A DNA stretch of 64,000 bases from CALMEC01 sp031366605 (GTDB lineage Bacteria > Actinomycetota > Thermoleophilia > Miltoncostaeales > Miltoncostaeaceae): the NCBI GenBank assembly GCA_031366605.1, contig JANLOO010000056.1, positions 26,342 to 90,341 on the forward strand, in the 5' to 3' direction. A model generated the notes under the pieces. The model saw only the letters and a program-made list of their open reading frames with translations. It was not told where the DNA came from and did no database searches. A program made the translations under genes and the position numbers. Below, in pieces: positions 17,178 through 25,258 of the stretch; position 1 is the stretch's first letter; every line of letters starts with the position of its first letter.

Positions 17178-17203
17178 GGCGGGCGTCCTTCTGGGCGCCC
17201 GCC
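17178..17203 (+). terminator. Hairpin terminator after the zinc-ribbon gene
   Basis: GGCGGGCGTCC pairs with GGGCGCCCGCC across a TTCT loop: 11 base pairs including one G-T wobble, starting 29 bases after the stop codon. A weak T-containing run follows. It fits a GC-rich actinobacterial terminator. Confidence 0.7.
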
Positions 17204-17240
17204 GCTCGTTTGAGGCCCCTGCGACACCGAGTTGCGACGC

Positions 17241-17390
17241 GGCCACTTGGCACGCACGGCCGCCATTTGACCGCGGCGGCAGCGGCCAAATCTTCGCGCA
17301 CCCCGCTGAGCAGGCCGTGATCGACGTTTCGGCCACTTGACCGTCACGCCGGTGGCCATTGACTGTGCGCACCCGTGGTCACTTGGCCAT
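17241..17390 (+). repeat. Cluster of degenerate GGCCACTTG-type motifs in a 350-base intergenic region
   Basis: Related short words recur about every 20-45 bases: GGCCACTTGG (17241), GGCCGCCATTTGACC (near 17258), CGGCCAAAT (near 17283), GGCCACTTGACC (17331), GGCCATTGACT (near 17353) and GGTCACTTGGCCAT (17377). They fill most of the gap between the zinc-ribbon gene and the rhodanese gene. No gene is seen in 17150-17499. They may be protein-binding sites or a decayed repeat. Confidence 0.45.
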
Positions 17391-17499
17391 CGTGCGCTCC
17401 GCCCATTCGTCGAAGCGGGTTGAACCGGACGCCGGTGTGGACGTCGGGCGGGCCGGGGCGCTACCCTGCGGACCCTGCGTGCAACGGGAGGGAGCGCTT

Positions 17500-17823
17500 G
17501 TGAAGGTCTATTCGCCGAAGGATGCCTACGACGCCTGGCAGGCGGGGAAGGTCACGATCATTGACGTGCGTGAGCAGCAGGAGTACGACACCACGCATGT
17601 GCCTGGGATGCCGTTGATCCCGATGAGCGAGCTGATGGGCCGGATGGACGAGCTGCCCACCGACAAGCCCCTCGTCATCTTCTGTCGCAGCGGAAACCGC
17701 AGTGGACAGGTCACCGACCACCTCGACGGAACGGGTGACTACGACGAGGTCGCGAACCTCACCGGGGGCATCCTGGCGTGGGCAGCCGACGGCTTGCCCT
17801 ACGAGGGCGATCCCCCAACGTAG
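17500..17823 (+). CDS. Single-domain rhodanese-like sulfurtransferase
   Basis: A 107-residue rhodanese domain with the strand IIDVREQQEYDTTHVPGM and the active-site loop CRSGNRS (Cys about 62). That loop would carry the persulfide in sulfur transfer. GTG 17500 is chosen because GGAGGG lies just upstream, although the frame is open for another 140 bases. It converges on mqnC with 6 bases between stops. Confidence 0.88.
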   Translation: MKVYSPKDAYDAWQAGKVTIIDVREQQEYDTTHVPGMPLIPMSELMGRMDELPTDKPLVIFCRSGNRSGQVTDHLDGTGDYDEVANLTGGILAWAADGLPYEGDPPT

Positions 17824-17829
17824 GCTGGA

Positions 17830-18921
17830 TCAGAAGCGCTTGACGACGCGGTACGCCGTGTCGCGCTGCACGGCGCGCCGACCGGTCGCCTCGATTGCGC
17901 CGGCCATCCGTTCGGTGTCGAGGCGGAAGGCGGTGCCGGCTGCGCGCACGACGTTCTCCTCGATCATGATCGAGCCCATGTCGTCGCATCCGAACTCCAA
18001 GGCCAGCTGACCCACCCGTAGGCCCTGCGTGACCCACGACGACTGGAAATGCGGGAAGTTGTCCAGGTACAGGCGGCTGACGGCGAGCATCATCAGGTAG
18101 TCGGCCGCAGTGGTCGGCACGTGATCGTCGCCGCGGATGCTGCCCCCTCCGGACTGATAGCTCCAGCAGATGAACGCCCGGAAGCCCGGGTCCTCGTCCT
18201 GCAGATCCCGGAGCCGGCGCAGATGCTCGACGCGGTCCTCCCAGGTGTCGACCGTGCCGTACATCATCGTGGCCGAGCTCGACATGCCGGCGCGGTGCGC
18301 GGCGCGCATGACCGCCAGCCACTCGTCGCTCGTCGTCTTGCGCGGGGCGATGACCTGCCGCACCCGGTCGACCAGGATCTCGGCGCCACCGCCAGGAAGC
18401 GAGTCGTGGCCGGCGGCGCGCAGTCGCGCGATCGTCGCGTCCAACGTCAGCTTGGAGTACTGCGCGATGTGCATGATCTCGGAGGGCGACAGCGCGTGCA
18501 GGTGGATCGGGTACCGCGATTTGATGTCGGTGAACAGGTCCTCGTACCACTCGATCCGCAGGTTGGGGTGGTGGCCCCCCTGCAGCAGGAGCGCCGTCCC
18601 GCCGAGCGCGAGCGTCTCCTCGATCTTCCGGAAGATGACGTGCTTGGGGAGGGTGTAGGCCTCGGCATCGCGCGGATGGCGGTAGAACGCGCAGAAGTCG
18701 CAGTCGGTGACGCAGACGTTCGTGTAGTTGACGTTGCGGTCGATGATGAACGTGACCTCGTCCGGCACCGAGTGGCGCTCGCGCATCCGCCGCGCAGCCG
18801 CCCCGACCGCGATCAGGTCGCGCGAGCCCAGCAGCGCCAGCGCATCGTCCTCGTTGAGCCGCTCACCGGCGTCGGCGCGTTCAAGGATCTCAAGGTGATG
18901 TGCGGGTGCGAGCGTGGCCAC
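17830..18921 (-). CDS. mqnC: Cyclic dehypoxanthinyl futalosine synthase
   Basis: A radical SAM enzyme of the futalosine menaquinone pathway, cyclising dehypoxanthine futalosine. The 363 residues include the cluster triad CVTDCDFC (about 70, 74, 77). Further motifs are LQGGHHPNL, LHALSPSEIMH, SLPGGGAEILVDRVR, SSATMMYGTVDTWEDRVEHL, ICWSYQSGG and FGCDDMGSIMIEENVV. GTG 18921 (MATLAPAHH) is used since the frame continues upstream without conservation. It is the last gene of a reverse-strand run mqnC-mqnA-paralogue-prenyl synthase-methyltransferase-ubiX. Confidence 0.92.
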   Translation of the reverse strand: MATLAPAHHLEILERADAGERLNEDDALALLGSRDLIAVGAAARRMRERHSVPDEVTFIIDRNVNYTNVCVTDCDFCAFYRHPRDAEAYTLPKHVIFRKIEETLALGGTALLLQGGHHPNLRIEWYEDLFTDIKSRYPIHLHALSPSEIMHIAQYSKLTLDATIARLRAAGHDSLPGGGAEILVDRVRQVIAPRKTTSDEWLAVMRAAHRAGMSSSATMMYGTVDTWEDRVEHLRRLRDLQDEDPGFRAFICWSYQSGGGSIRGDDHVPTTAADYLMMLAVSRLYLDNFPHFQSSWVTQGLRVGQLALEFGCDDMGSIMIEENVVRAAGTAFRLDTERMAGAIEATGRRAVQRDTAYRVVKRF

Positions 18922-18949
18922 GACCGCTGATGTTATCCCGTTGCCGGAG

Positions 18950-19882
18950 TCAGGCGTCCCAGGGTGCCACGAATGGTGGAGCCGTCGACGTCCGATCGCG
19001 CTCGTCAAAACCAGTCTCGCGGAGATGGCGGTCAACGTCGTTCGACAGGCTGCCCGGCCCGTCGAACACCCCGATCCCGACGACGTTGGCCCGAGCGGTC
19101 TGCGGCACCTTGGTCAGTTCGCCGGATTCGTGCGCCAGTTCGAGGAAGCGACGGAGCCCCGCTCGCTCGTCGGGGCCGAAGCCGTAGCCCAGGCGTGAGA
19201 AGTAGCCGCGGATGTAGTCGGGCGGGAATGGAAAACGCTCGGCCGCCGCGGCGACCACGGTGTCGGGATCGTCGGCGAACCGTGTCTGGGCATCACGCAG
19301 CAGCGCCATCAGGTGGGTCAGCTGCGCGTGTGAGGGCACGTCACGGCGCGCCGCCCAGACCGCGAACACCATCGGCAACCCGGTCAGGTTGCGCCAGCGT
19401 TCGCCCAAGTCCGTATGGACGGGAGCGAGCCCGTCGCGCAGGCCGTGAAGGGCCTCGTCGGCAATGAGCAGGACGCCGTCGAATGCATCGAGCGCGTCCG
19501 CGGGTGGATCCGTCAGCGGCGCGAACGTGACCTCCGATCCGACCAGGATGCGCAACAAGGCCACCGAGGTCGCGCTGTGCGGCGTCACGGCGACGGAGCG
19601 GATCTGCGCGAACGGCACGCGCGAGAACACTTGGATCGAATCCACCGCGCCCGCGGCCGAGATCGACGCCACGGGCAGAAGCTCCAAGCGATCCGCGTTT
19701 CGGGCGTACTCGATGCTGGACATCGCCGAGACGTCCAGGTCGCCGTCCAGCAGGGCGGCGTTGAGGGCGGCCGGCAGTCCGTCGGTGAACACCAACCCCG
19801 GGTCGGCGGTCTGCTCCAAGTGGTGGTAGATCGGGTACATGTTGAGCGCGACGATGCGCCCGACACGGAGCGCCGTGCTCAC
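18950..19882 (-). CDS. mqnA: Chorismate dehydratase
   Basis: The first enzyme of the futalosine route, converting chorismate to 3-[(1-carboxyvinyl)oxy]benzoate. The 310-residue product has the periplasmic-binding-like fold of the MqnA/MqnD family, with MYPIYHHLE, SAMSSIEYARNADRLELLP, ISAAGAVDSIQVFSR, LLIADEALHGL and GLPMVFAVWAARRD. GTG 19882 overlaps the upstream gene's stop by 4 bases, indicating coupling. It is slightly longer at the C-terminus than typical members of about 280 residues. Confidence 0.92.
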   Translation of the reverse strand: MSTALRVGRIVALNMYPIYHHLEQTADPGLVFTDGLPAALNAALLDGDLDVSAMSSIEYARNADRLELLPVASISAAGAVDSIQVFSRVPFAQIRSVAVTPHSATSVALLRILVGSEVTFAPLTDPPADALDAFDGVLLIADEALHGLRDGLAPVHTDLGERWRNLTGLPMVFAVWAARRDVPSHAQLTHLMALLRDAQTRFADDPDTVVAAAAERFPFPPDYIRGYFSRLGYGFGPDERAGLRRFLELAHESGELTKVPQTARANVVGIGVFDGPGSLSNDVDRHLRETGFDERDRTSTAPPFVAPWDA

Positions 19883-20418
19883 CGTTGCACGACCTGGCGG
19901 CCAACGGCGGTCGCGAGCGCAGCGACGTCGGTCCGGTCGTCTGCGGGCACCATCAGCTCGTCCGCCCCGAACGCGAGCGTCACCCCGCAGGTTTGCGCAC
20001 CCAGGCGCTCCCAGCTGGGACGGATTCGCACCGACAAGTCGAACAGACCGCGCGCGGCTGCGACGACGGTCAAGTCCTCGACCCCCCACGAGCCGGGGGT
20101 CCGCACGCCGGGTGCGGGGACCGGGCACACGGCGCGCAACAGGCCGGTCTCGCCGGTCAGGGCGGCCAGCGCCAACATGCGGTCGGCGGTGGCCTCGGCA
20201 TCGACGTCTTCGCCGTAGAGGACCGTGGCCACGCTGGGTCGCCCAGCGGCGTGGGCCAGCCGATGCTCGTCCACCGGACGCTCCGAGGCGCCGTCGACCA
20301 ACCACGCGTCGGGGTCCCCGGTGCGGGCGACGTCAACGGCATCGGCGAGGGTCAGCCCGCTGGCAGCGGCCAGGGCGTCGCGCCCACGAAGCAGTGCTAC
20401 CAGCGCATCTCGCGTCAT
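19879..20418 (-). CDS. Truncated MqnC/MqnE paralogue lacking the radical SAM cluster
   Basis: A 179-residue protein that aligns by eye with the C-terminal third of futalosine-pathway radical SAM enzymes. DEHRLAHAAGRPSVATVLYG resembles the VHRTAHRLG..ATMLYG block of MqnE. ADRMLALAALTGETGLLRAV matches the helix after it, and SWERLGAQTCGVTLAFGADE matches SWVTQGLRVGQLALEFGCDD of the neighbouring MqnC. There is no CxxxCxxC motif and the N-terminal half of the barrel is absent. It has 4-base overlaps with both neighbours, so it is kept in the operon. It is probably non-catalytic, perhaps a scaffold or partner. The family assignment rests on eye alignment only. Confidence 0.6.
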   Translation of the reverse strand: MTRDALVALLRGRDALAAASGLTLADAVDVARTGDPDAWLVDGASERPVDEHRLAHAAGRPSVATVLYGEDVDAEATADRMLALAALTGETGLLRAVCPVPAPGVRTPGSWGVEDLTVVAAARGLFDLSVRIRPSWERLGAQTCGVTLAFGADELMVPADDRTDVAALATAVGRQVVQR

Positions 20419-21362
20419 GAGTAGCGGTCGACGACCCCGTCGGCGATCTCGAGCAGCGCGCCCGATGCCACCCCGTCCAGACCGCTGTCGACCGCCTCGC
20501 GTGCGGTTGCGACAAACGCCAGGGCGCGCTCGCGGGCCTCGACCACACCGGGGTGCAGGGCCAGCCGGTCACACAACGCGTCGATGCCACCGCCGTTGCC
20601 GAGTGCCTGGATCTCGGGTGCGAGCGCGGGCTCGTGTTGCAGCGCCAGGATGACGGGGAGCGTGACGGTGCCGTCGCGCAGGTCGGTGCCGCGTCGCTTG
20701 CCCGTGGCGGCGGGGCTCCCGGTCAGGTCCAGGATGTCGTCGAAGATCTGGAACGCCATACCCACGTGCTCGCCGAAGACCGCGAGCCGTTCCTCGGTGT
20801 CGCGGTCCGCGCCGCCGACCATTGCCCCCAAACGGCAGGAGACCGCGAAGAGCGACGCGGTCTTGTCGCGGCACCGGGCCAGATAGGCCTCCTCGGAGAG
20901 CTTCAGGTCATGCGCTGCCGCCTGTTGCACCATCTCGCCGCGCGAGAGTTCGAGGGCGGCCATCGCGAGCGCCTGCACCGCACGCGGGTCACCGGTGCGG
21001 GTCAGCTCCGAGAATGCCCGGGCGAACAAGAAGTCCCCGACCCGCAACGCCACGTCCGGTCCCTGCGCCTGCGCGACGGTCGGCCGTCCGCGGCGCAGTG
21101 ACGCCCGATCGATGATGTCGTCGTGGACGAGCGTCGCCATGTGGACCAGCTCGACGGCGGTCGCGGCGGCGACCAGCGCCTCGTCGCGGCCGCGCTTGCG
21201 CGGCGCGGCGCAGAAGACCAAGAGTGGCCGCAGGCGTTTTCCGCCCGCTGCCAGGGTCGCGCCCGCCGGTTCTGAGAGTTGTGGCACGTGGTCGGCGACA
21301 ACCGCCGCCAGGCGCTTCTCGCTCGCGCGAAGGAGCGGCGCAAAGGGGCGCACAAGGCGCAT
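20415..21362 (-). CDS. Long-chain polyprenyl diphosphate synthase (menaquinone side chain)
   Basis: A 315-residue trans-prenyltransferase with both intact Asp-rich motifs, HDDIIDRASLRRG and FDDILDLTGS. It also has GGKRLRPLL, VGDFLFARAFSEL and KTASLFAVSCRLGA. In this operon it would make the heptaprenyl-to-nonaprenyl diphosphate tail for menaquinone. ATG 21362 (MRLVRPFAPLL) is used; upstream in-frame sequence lies inside the methyltransferase gene. It resembles the large HepT-type subunit of heterodimeric synthases as well as homodimeric ones. A candidate small partner lies at 30.9-31.4 kb. Confidence 0.88.
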   Translation of the reverse strand: MRLVRPFAPLLRASEKRLAAVVADHVPQLSEPAGATLAAGGKRLRPLLVFCAAPRKRGRDEALVAAATAVELVHMATLVHDDIIDRASLRRGRPTVAQAQGPDVALRVGDFLFARAFSELTRTGDPRAVQALAMAALELSRGEMVQQAAAHDLKLSEEAYLARCRDKTASLFAVSCRLGAMVGGADRDTEERLAVFGEHVGMAFQIFDDILDLTGSPAATGKRRGTDLRDGTVTLPVILALQHEPALAPEIQALGNGGGIDALCDRLALHPGVVEARERALAFVATAREAVDSGLDGVASGALLEIADGVVDRYS

Positions 21363-21382
21363 CCTGGGGGCCGCGGTGGCGA

Positions 21383-22093
21383 TCAGGCCACGCGTCCATG
21401 ATGCAGGGCGACGATGCCGCCCATGAATCCCCGCCACGACACGTCTGTGAGGCCCGCCTCGGTCATGCGCGTTGCAAGTTCCGGTGGAGGTGGAAACCGC
21501 TTGGCGGAGGCCGGCAGGTAGCGGTAGGCCGCACGGTCGCCGCCGATCAACCCACCGAGACGCGGGACGACCCGGTCGAACCACAGGCCGTTGAGCGCCC
21601 GCAGGCGCTGCGGCGTCGTGATCTCGAGCACGACGACGCGTCCGCCGGGCCGCACGACGCGGGCCATCTCGGCCAGGCCGCGGTCCAGGTCCGACAGGTT
21701 GCGCGCGCCAAACGCCACCGTGGCGCCATCGAACTCCGAGTCGCCAAACGGCAACCCCAGGGCATCGGCCACCTGGAACGTCGCGGGCGCGCCGTTGGCC
21801 GCGGCCTTCGCCGTCGCGCGCCCGAGCATCTGCTCCGAGAAATCCACGCCGATGACGGATCCGTTGGGGCCGACCCGGTCGGCCAACTCAAACGCCAGGT
21901 CGCCCGTACCGGTGCAGACGTCCAGGGCACGTGAGCCCAGCGAGATGTCCGCGGCCGCTGCGGCCAGGCGTCGCCAGCGCCCGTCCAGCCCGCCACTCAT
22001 CAGGCGGTTCATCAGGTCGTAGCGCGGTGCGATGCGGTCGAACATGGCCCGCACCTCGCCCGCCGGAAGTCGTCCGGGTTGCGTGGCGCTCAT
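21383..22093 (-). CDS. Demethylmenaquinone methyltransferase (UbiE/MenG family)
   Basis: A SAM-dependent C-methyltransferase completing menaquinone, 236 residues. UbiE-family signatures are RYDLMNRLMSGGLDGRWRR, the SAM-binding DVCTGTGDLA, VADALGLPFGDSEFDGATVA and FGARNLSDLDRGLAEMARVV. Also present are EITTPQRLRALN and AYRYLPASAKRFPPP. ATG 22093 overlaps the ubiX stop by 4 bases. It lies between the polyprenyl synthase and the UbiX-like gene, consistent with tail attachment, decarboxylation and methylation steps. Confidence 0.92.
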   Translation of the reverse strand: MSATQPGRLPAGEVRAMFDRIAPRYDLMNRLMSGGLDGRWRRLAAAAADISLGSRALDVCTGTGDLAFELADRVGPNGSVIGVDFSEQMLGRATAKAAANGAPATFQVADALGLPFGDSEFDGATVAFGARNLSDLDRGLAEMARVVRPGGRVVVLEITTPQRLRALNGLWFDRVVPRLGGLIGGDRAAYRYLPASAKRFPPPPELATRMTEAGLTDVSWRGFMGGIVALHHGRVA

Positions 22094-22722
22094 GCGCCGG
22101 CCTCGGCGGGTCGCTCGCCCCACCGACGGGTCAGGTCGTGCTCCACGCCCAGTTGATCCAGGGCCCGGCCGACCACGAAGTCCACCAGCCCGTCCATGCT
22201 CTGCGGCAGGTTGTAGAACGCGGGCATGGCCGGCAGCACCACGGCGCCGGCGCGGGTGACCGTCAGCATGTTCTCGAGGTGGACGGCCGACAGCGGTGTC
22301 TCACGCGCCATCAACACCAGTTTGCGGCGTTCTTTGAGCGCGACGTCGGCGGCGCGGTGGATCAGGTTCTGGCCGGTGCCGTTGGCGATGACGGCCAGCG
22401 TCGACATCGAACACGGCGCGATCAGCATGCCATCGAGCTTCGATGAGCCCGAGGCGTATCGACTCGTCAGGTCACGCGGGTCGATCATCTCGACGGTGCC
22501 GGGGCCCGTTGCGAACCGGTCCAGCAGGCGCGCGGTGATCTGCTCGTCGCTGACCGCCGGGCGCGGTCCCATGCCGAACAGCTCGTGGCCGGCCACCTGC
22601 AGCGCCGCGTCGCTGGCGCAGACGCCCACGTCGCAGCCCGCACTGCTCAATGCCTGCAGGGCGCGCGCGCCGTAGATCGCGCCGCTGGCGCCGGTGATCC
22701 CGAGGAAGAACCGCATTCGCAC
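22090..22722 (-). CDS. ubiX: Flavin prenyltransferase (UbiX family, MqnM-like)
   Basis: Makes the prenylated FMN cofactor required by UbiD-type decarboxylases. The 210 residues show the flavin-binding GITGASGAIYG, SSKLDGMLIAPCSMSTLA and the late segments LMARETPLS and PAFYNLPQSM. It is the first gene of the mqn operon on the reverse strand. In futalosine-type organisms a UbiX/UbiD pair decarboxylates the prenylated naphthoate. The UbiD partner is at 29.5-30.9 kb. GTG 22722 (MRMRFFLG) is used; ATG 22716 is also possible. Confidence 0.93.
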   Translation of the reverse strand: MRMRFFLGITGASGAIYGARALQALSSAGCDVGVCASDAALQVAGHELFGMGPRPAVSDEQITARLLDRFATGPGTVEMIDPRDLTSRYASGSSKLDGMLIAPCSMSTLAVIANGTGQNLIHRAADVALKERRKLVLMARETPLSAVHLENMLTVTRAGAVVLPAMPAFYNLPQSMDGLVDFVVGRALDQLGVEHDLTRRWGERPAEAGA

Positions 22723-22810
22723 CGGATGCTAGATGACCCTCGGGGGGTCGCCTACTGAAACCGGCGGGCGGTCGCGTTTCACGGGCCCACCGGGGTCAGT
22801 TGTCCCGGAC

Positions 22811-23566
22811 CTACTTGTACTTGGTTCCGAGACCCTCGAGGAACGTCGCGATCTGCTTGAGCTGTGGGTCGGAGAAGCTCGCAAAGCTCGGCATGCTCGA
22901 TCCGGGGGTCTTGGACGCCGGGTCTTTGAGGTGGTCGATCTGCCACTGGAGGCCGCGGTTCTTCGCACCTTCGTTCGTCAGGTTCGGGCCTGGTCCTGGA
23001 GCGCCTTGACCCCCGATCGTGTGGCAGCTCAGGCAGACGCTTCCGCGAATCAACACCTCGCCGGCGACGGCGTCGGCGTCGGCGGCAGGGATCGTGACGA
23101 GCTGCTTCGTCGCAGTGCCTTCCGGCGTCGTCGCGCCTTTGTAGGTCATGTAGCCGAGGAACGCGATGACGGCGACGCCGACCATGATCGACATCGGGCG
23201 CTTCTGAATGCGCCGCTCAGGGCCGCGGTCGATGAACGGCCACGCGATCATGAGGCCCAGGAGCAGGTTGGGCACGATGAACGTCGCCATGATGAGCGGC
23301 CGGAATGCGTCCTGGTTCTTGAAGACCTTGAGCAGCTGGAACAGGAAGAAGAAGTACCACTCTGGTCGCGGGACGTAATCCTCGGTGGCGGGGTCGATCT
23401 CGGTGCCGACCTCGACCCTGGCCCAGATGGCCAGCGCGATGATGATCGCGATGACCGCCGTCGCGACGATCATGTCCTTGTAGATCGCGTACGGGAAGAA
23501 CGGCTTGCCGTCGGCCTTGGCCGCCGCGTAGTCGCGCTTGTAGGCGTCCTTCTGGGCTCGGTTCAC
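22811..23566 (-). CDS. qcrC: Cytochrome bc complex: subunit IV fused to cytochrome c (QcrC-type)
   Basis: A 251-residue fusion. Residues about 1-145 are a PetD/subunit IV-like part with three membrane helices and the quinol-site motif RPEWYFFF (67-74). Residues about 165-251 are a mono-haem cytochrome c with CLSCH (178-182) and a likely axial Met in SSMPSF. The same arrangement occurs in Gram-positive menaquinol:cytochrome c reductases. It overlaps the cytochrome b gene by 4 bases and ends the three-gene complex operon. Confidence 0.92.
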   Translation of the reverse strand: MNRAQKDAYKRDYAAAKADGKPFFPYAIYKDMIVATAVIAIIIALAIWARVEVGTEIDPATEDYVPRPEWYFFFLFQLLKVFKNQDAFRPLIMATFIVPNLLLGLMIAWPFIDRGPERRIQKRPMSIMVGVAVIAFLGYMTYKGATTPEGTATKQLVTIPAADADAVAGEVLIRGSVCLSCHTIGGQGAPGPGPNLTNEGAKNRGLQWQIDHLKDPASKTPGSSMPSFASFSDPQLKQIATFLEGLGTKYK

Positions 23567-24420
23567 GGTTTGGTCTCCACACGGACGGGGTCGGGGGCGG
23601 GTACGCCCGCGGGCACCGGCGTGCGGCCGAACGGGACCCGGTCACGCACCGCGGCACGGCGCGCATCCTCTTCTTCGCGCTCGATGGCCAGGCGGCGCTT
23701 GGCCCACGGCGGCTCAGCGATGCCGAGCTTGGACACCAGGAACAGGTGGATCCCGATGAAGGCGGCCATGCCCCCTGGTATCAAGAGCATATGGATGGAG
23801 TAGAACCGGGATAAGGTGTCCGGCCCGAACTCGGGGCCCGCCCGCAGAATCTCTCCCAGGTACGGGCCAAGGATCGGCGCCTGCGACGTGATGTTGACCG
23901 CGACGACCGTCGCCCAGTAGGCCTTCTGGTCCCACACCAGCAGGTAGCCGGTCAAGCCCATCATCATCGTCATGAAGAGCAGCAGCGCGCCCGTGACCCA
24001 GGTCAGCTCGCGCGGGTATTTGTAGGCGCCCCAGATGAACACGCGCCCCATGTGCAGGAACACGATGACGATCATCACGCTGGCGCCCCACTTGTGCATG
24101 CCGCGGACGAGCCATCCCCACGTCACCTCGTTGGTGATGTGTTGGATGCTGCCGAACGCGGTCGTCGGGTCCGGCTTGTAGTACATCGCCAGGATGATCC
24201 CGGTGATCGCCTGCATGCCGAACACCGCCATCGCGGTGAAGCCCAGCGTCTGGAACCAACTCGTACCGCGCGGGATGTTGCGGAACATGAACCACTTGGC
24301 GCCGGTGGTGATGCCGGTGCGCTCGTCGATGTAGTCGACGACGTCCATGCCGATCTGCACGGCAGGGCTCTTGGGGCCGATGTCCGTCGCTGTGGGCTCT
24401 GGGTGCTCTGTGGTTGCCAT
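23563..24420 (-). CDS. qcrB: Cytochrome b6-type subunit of the bc complex (QcrB-type)
   Basis: A 285-residue polytopic protein homologous to cytochrome b6 (the N-terminal half of cytochrome b), with four haem-ligand histidines (about 109, 123, 210, 225). Conserved segments are GSIQHITNEVTWGWLVRGMH, TWVTGALLLFMTMMMGLTGY and GPDTLSRFYSIHMLLIPG. It passes electrons from menaquinol through two b haems. No cysteine occurs anywhere in the protein, so the covalent extra haem seen in some b6-type proteins is not expected. It lies between the Rieske and QcrC genes. Confidence 0.93.
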   Translation of the reverse strand: MATTEHPEPTATDIGPKSPAVQIGMDVVDYIDERTGITTGAKWFMFRNIPRGTSWFQTLGFTAMAVFGMQAITGIILAMYYKPDPTTAFGSIQHITNEVTWGWLVRGMHKWGASVMIVIVFLHMGRVFIWGAYKYPRELTWVTGALLLFMTMMMGLTGYLLVWDQKAYWATVVAVNITSQAPILGPYLGEILRAGPEFGPDTLSRFYSIHMLLIPGGMAAFIGIHLFLVSKLGIAEPPWAKRRLAIEREEEDARRAAVRDRVPFGRTPVPAGVPAPDPVRVETKP

Positions 24421-24426
24421 GGCCGC

Positions 24427-25113
24427 CTAAACGAACGGGAAGAGGTGGGAGAGGGCGCCGTCGACCGGTTCGCCGGGCGGGTGCAGTTTGAACGGCTTCT
24501 CGTCGCCGTCGATCGAGTAGGCCTTGCCGACGAGCACGCGGTCGGTTGGCTTGGCGTCAGCGTACGCGACGTCCTTGCCGGCTGCGTCGACCAGCTTGAT
24601 GTCGAGGCGATCCAGTGGGCGCGGCGGCGGCCCTGCGGTCACCTTTCCGCGGCTGTCATAGGATCCACCGTGGCATGGGCACACGTAGCCGTCGGAGCCC
24701 GGTGAGTACTTGACGGGGCAGCCCAGGTGGGCGCAGCGGTTCCAGATCGCGATGAGTTCGTCGTCGCGGTTGCGGACGTAGACGCGCCGGTCGGCTTCGG
24801 GGTTGGGACCATCCACCCGCATCGAGGTCGTCGAGCCCGTCTTGAAGTCGCTGTATGGGCCCACGTCGACCCAACGCCACTCCTCCTCCTTGACCGTGCT
24901 GGCGACGGCGAAGCCGATGACCGGTACCAGGATGGCGGCGGTCATGACGCCGCCCATGGCGATGGCCACCATGCTCAGGAACTTGGTCCGGGTGTGGTAC
25001 CCCGGGTCGTCCGCATGCTCGTCGTGGACCTCGGGAACGTGCGCGCGCGGTCCTTGGTACAGGCCGTGCTCGCCGTCTTCCGTAGGCGCTCCGTTTTGGT
25101 GCTCGTGCTCCAC
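24427..25113 (-). CDS. qcrA: Rieske iron-sulfur subunit of the bc complex (QcrA-type)
   Basis: A 228-residue protein: hydrophilic His-rich N-terminus, one membrane anchor (SMVAIAMGGVMTAAILVPVI), and an outside Rieske domain. Both cluster boxes are present, CAHLGC (127-132) and CPCHGGSYD (145 onward), supplying 2 Cys and 2 His to the 2Fe-2S centre. It is the first gene of the complex. Rieske proteins are common Tat substrates, and tatA is in this window, but the twin-arginine motif is not obvious here. Confidence 0.94.
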   Translation of the reverse strand: MEHEHQNGAPTEDGEHGLYQGPRAHVPEVHDEHADDPGYHTRTKFLSMVAIAMGGVMTAAILVPVIGFAVASTVKEEEWRWVDVGPYSDFKTGSTTSMRVDGPNPEADRRVYVRNRDDELIAIWNRCAHLGCPVKYSPGSDGYVCPCHGGSYDSRGKVTAGPPPRPLDRLDIKLVDAAGKDVAYADAKPTDRVLVGKAYSIDGDEKPFKLHPPGEPVDGALSHLFPFV

Positions 25114-25258
25114 TGACCCTCCGGTCGACCGAATGAGCTGGATTCAACCCGACTCGGCCTCTGGTTTCAACGCGAGCTTACGGGTCGGATGTCCCTGGAG
25201 CGAGCGGCGTCCGGCCCGGGGCGACCAAATGTGGCCACCCCGAGACGATCCGCCGGTG

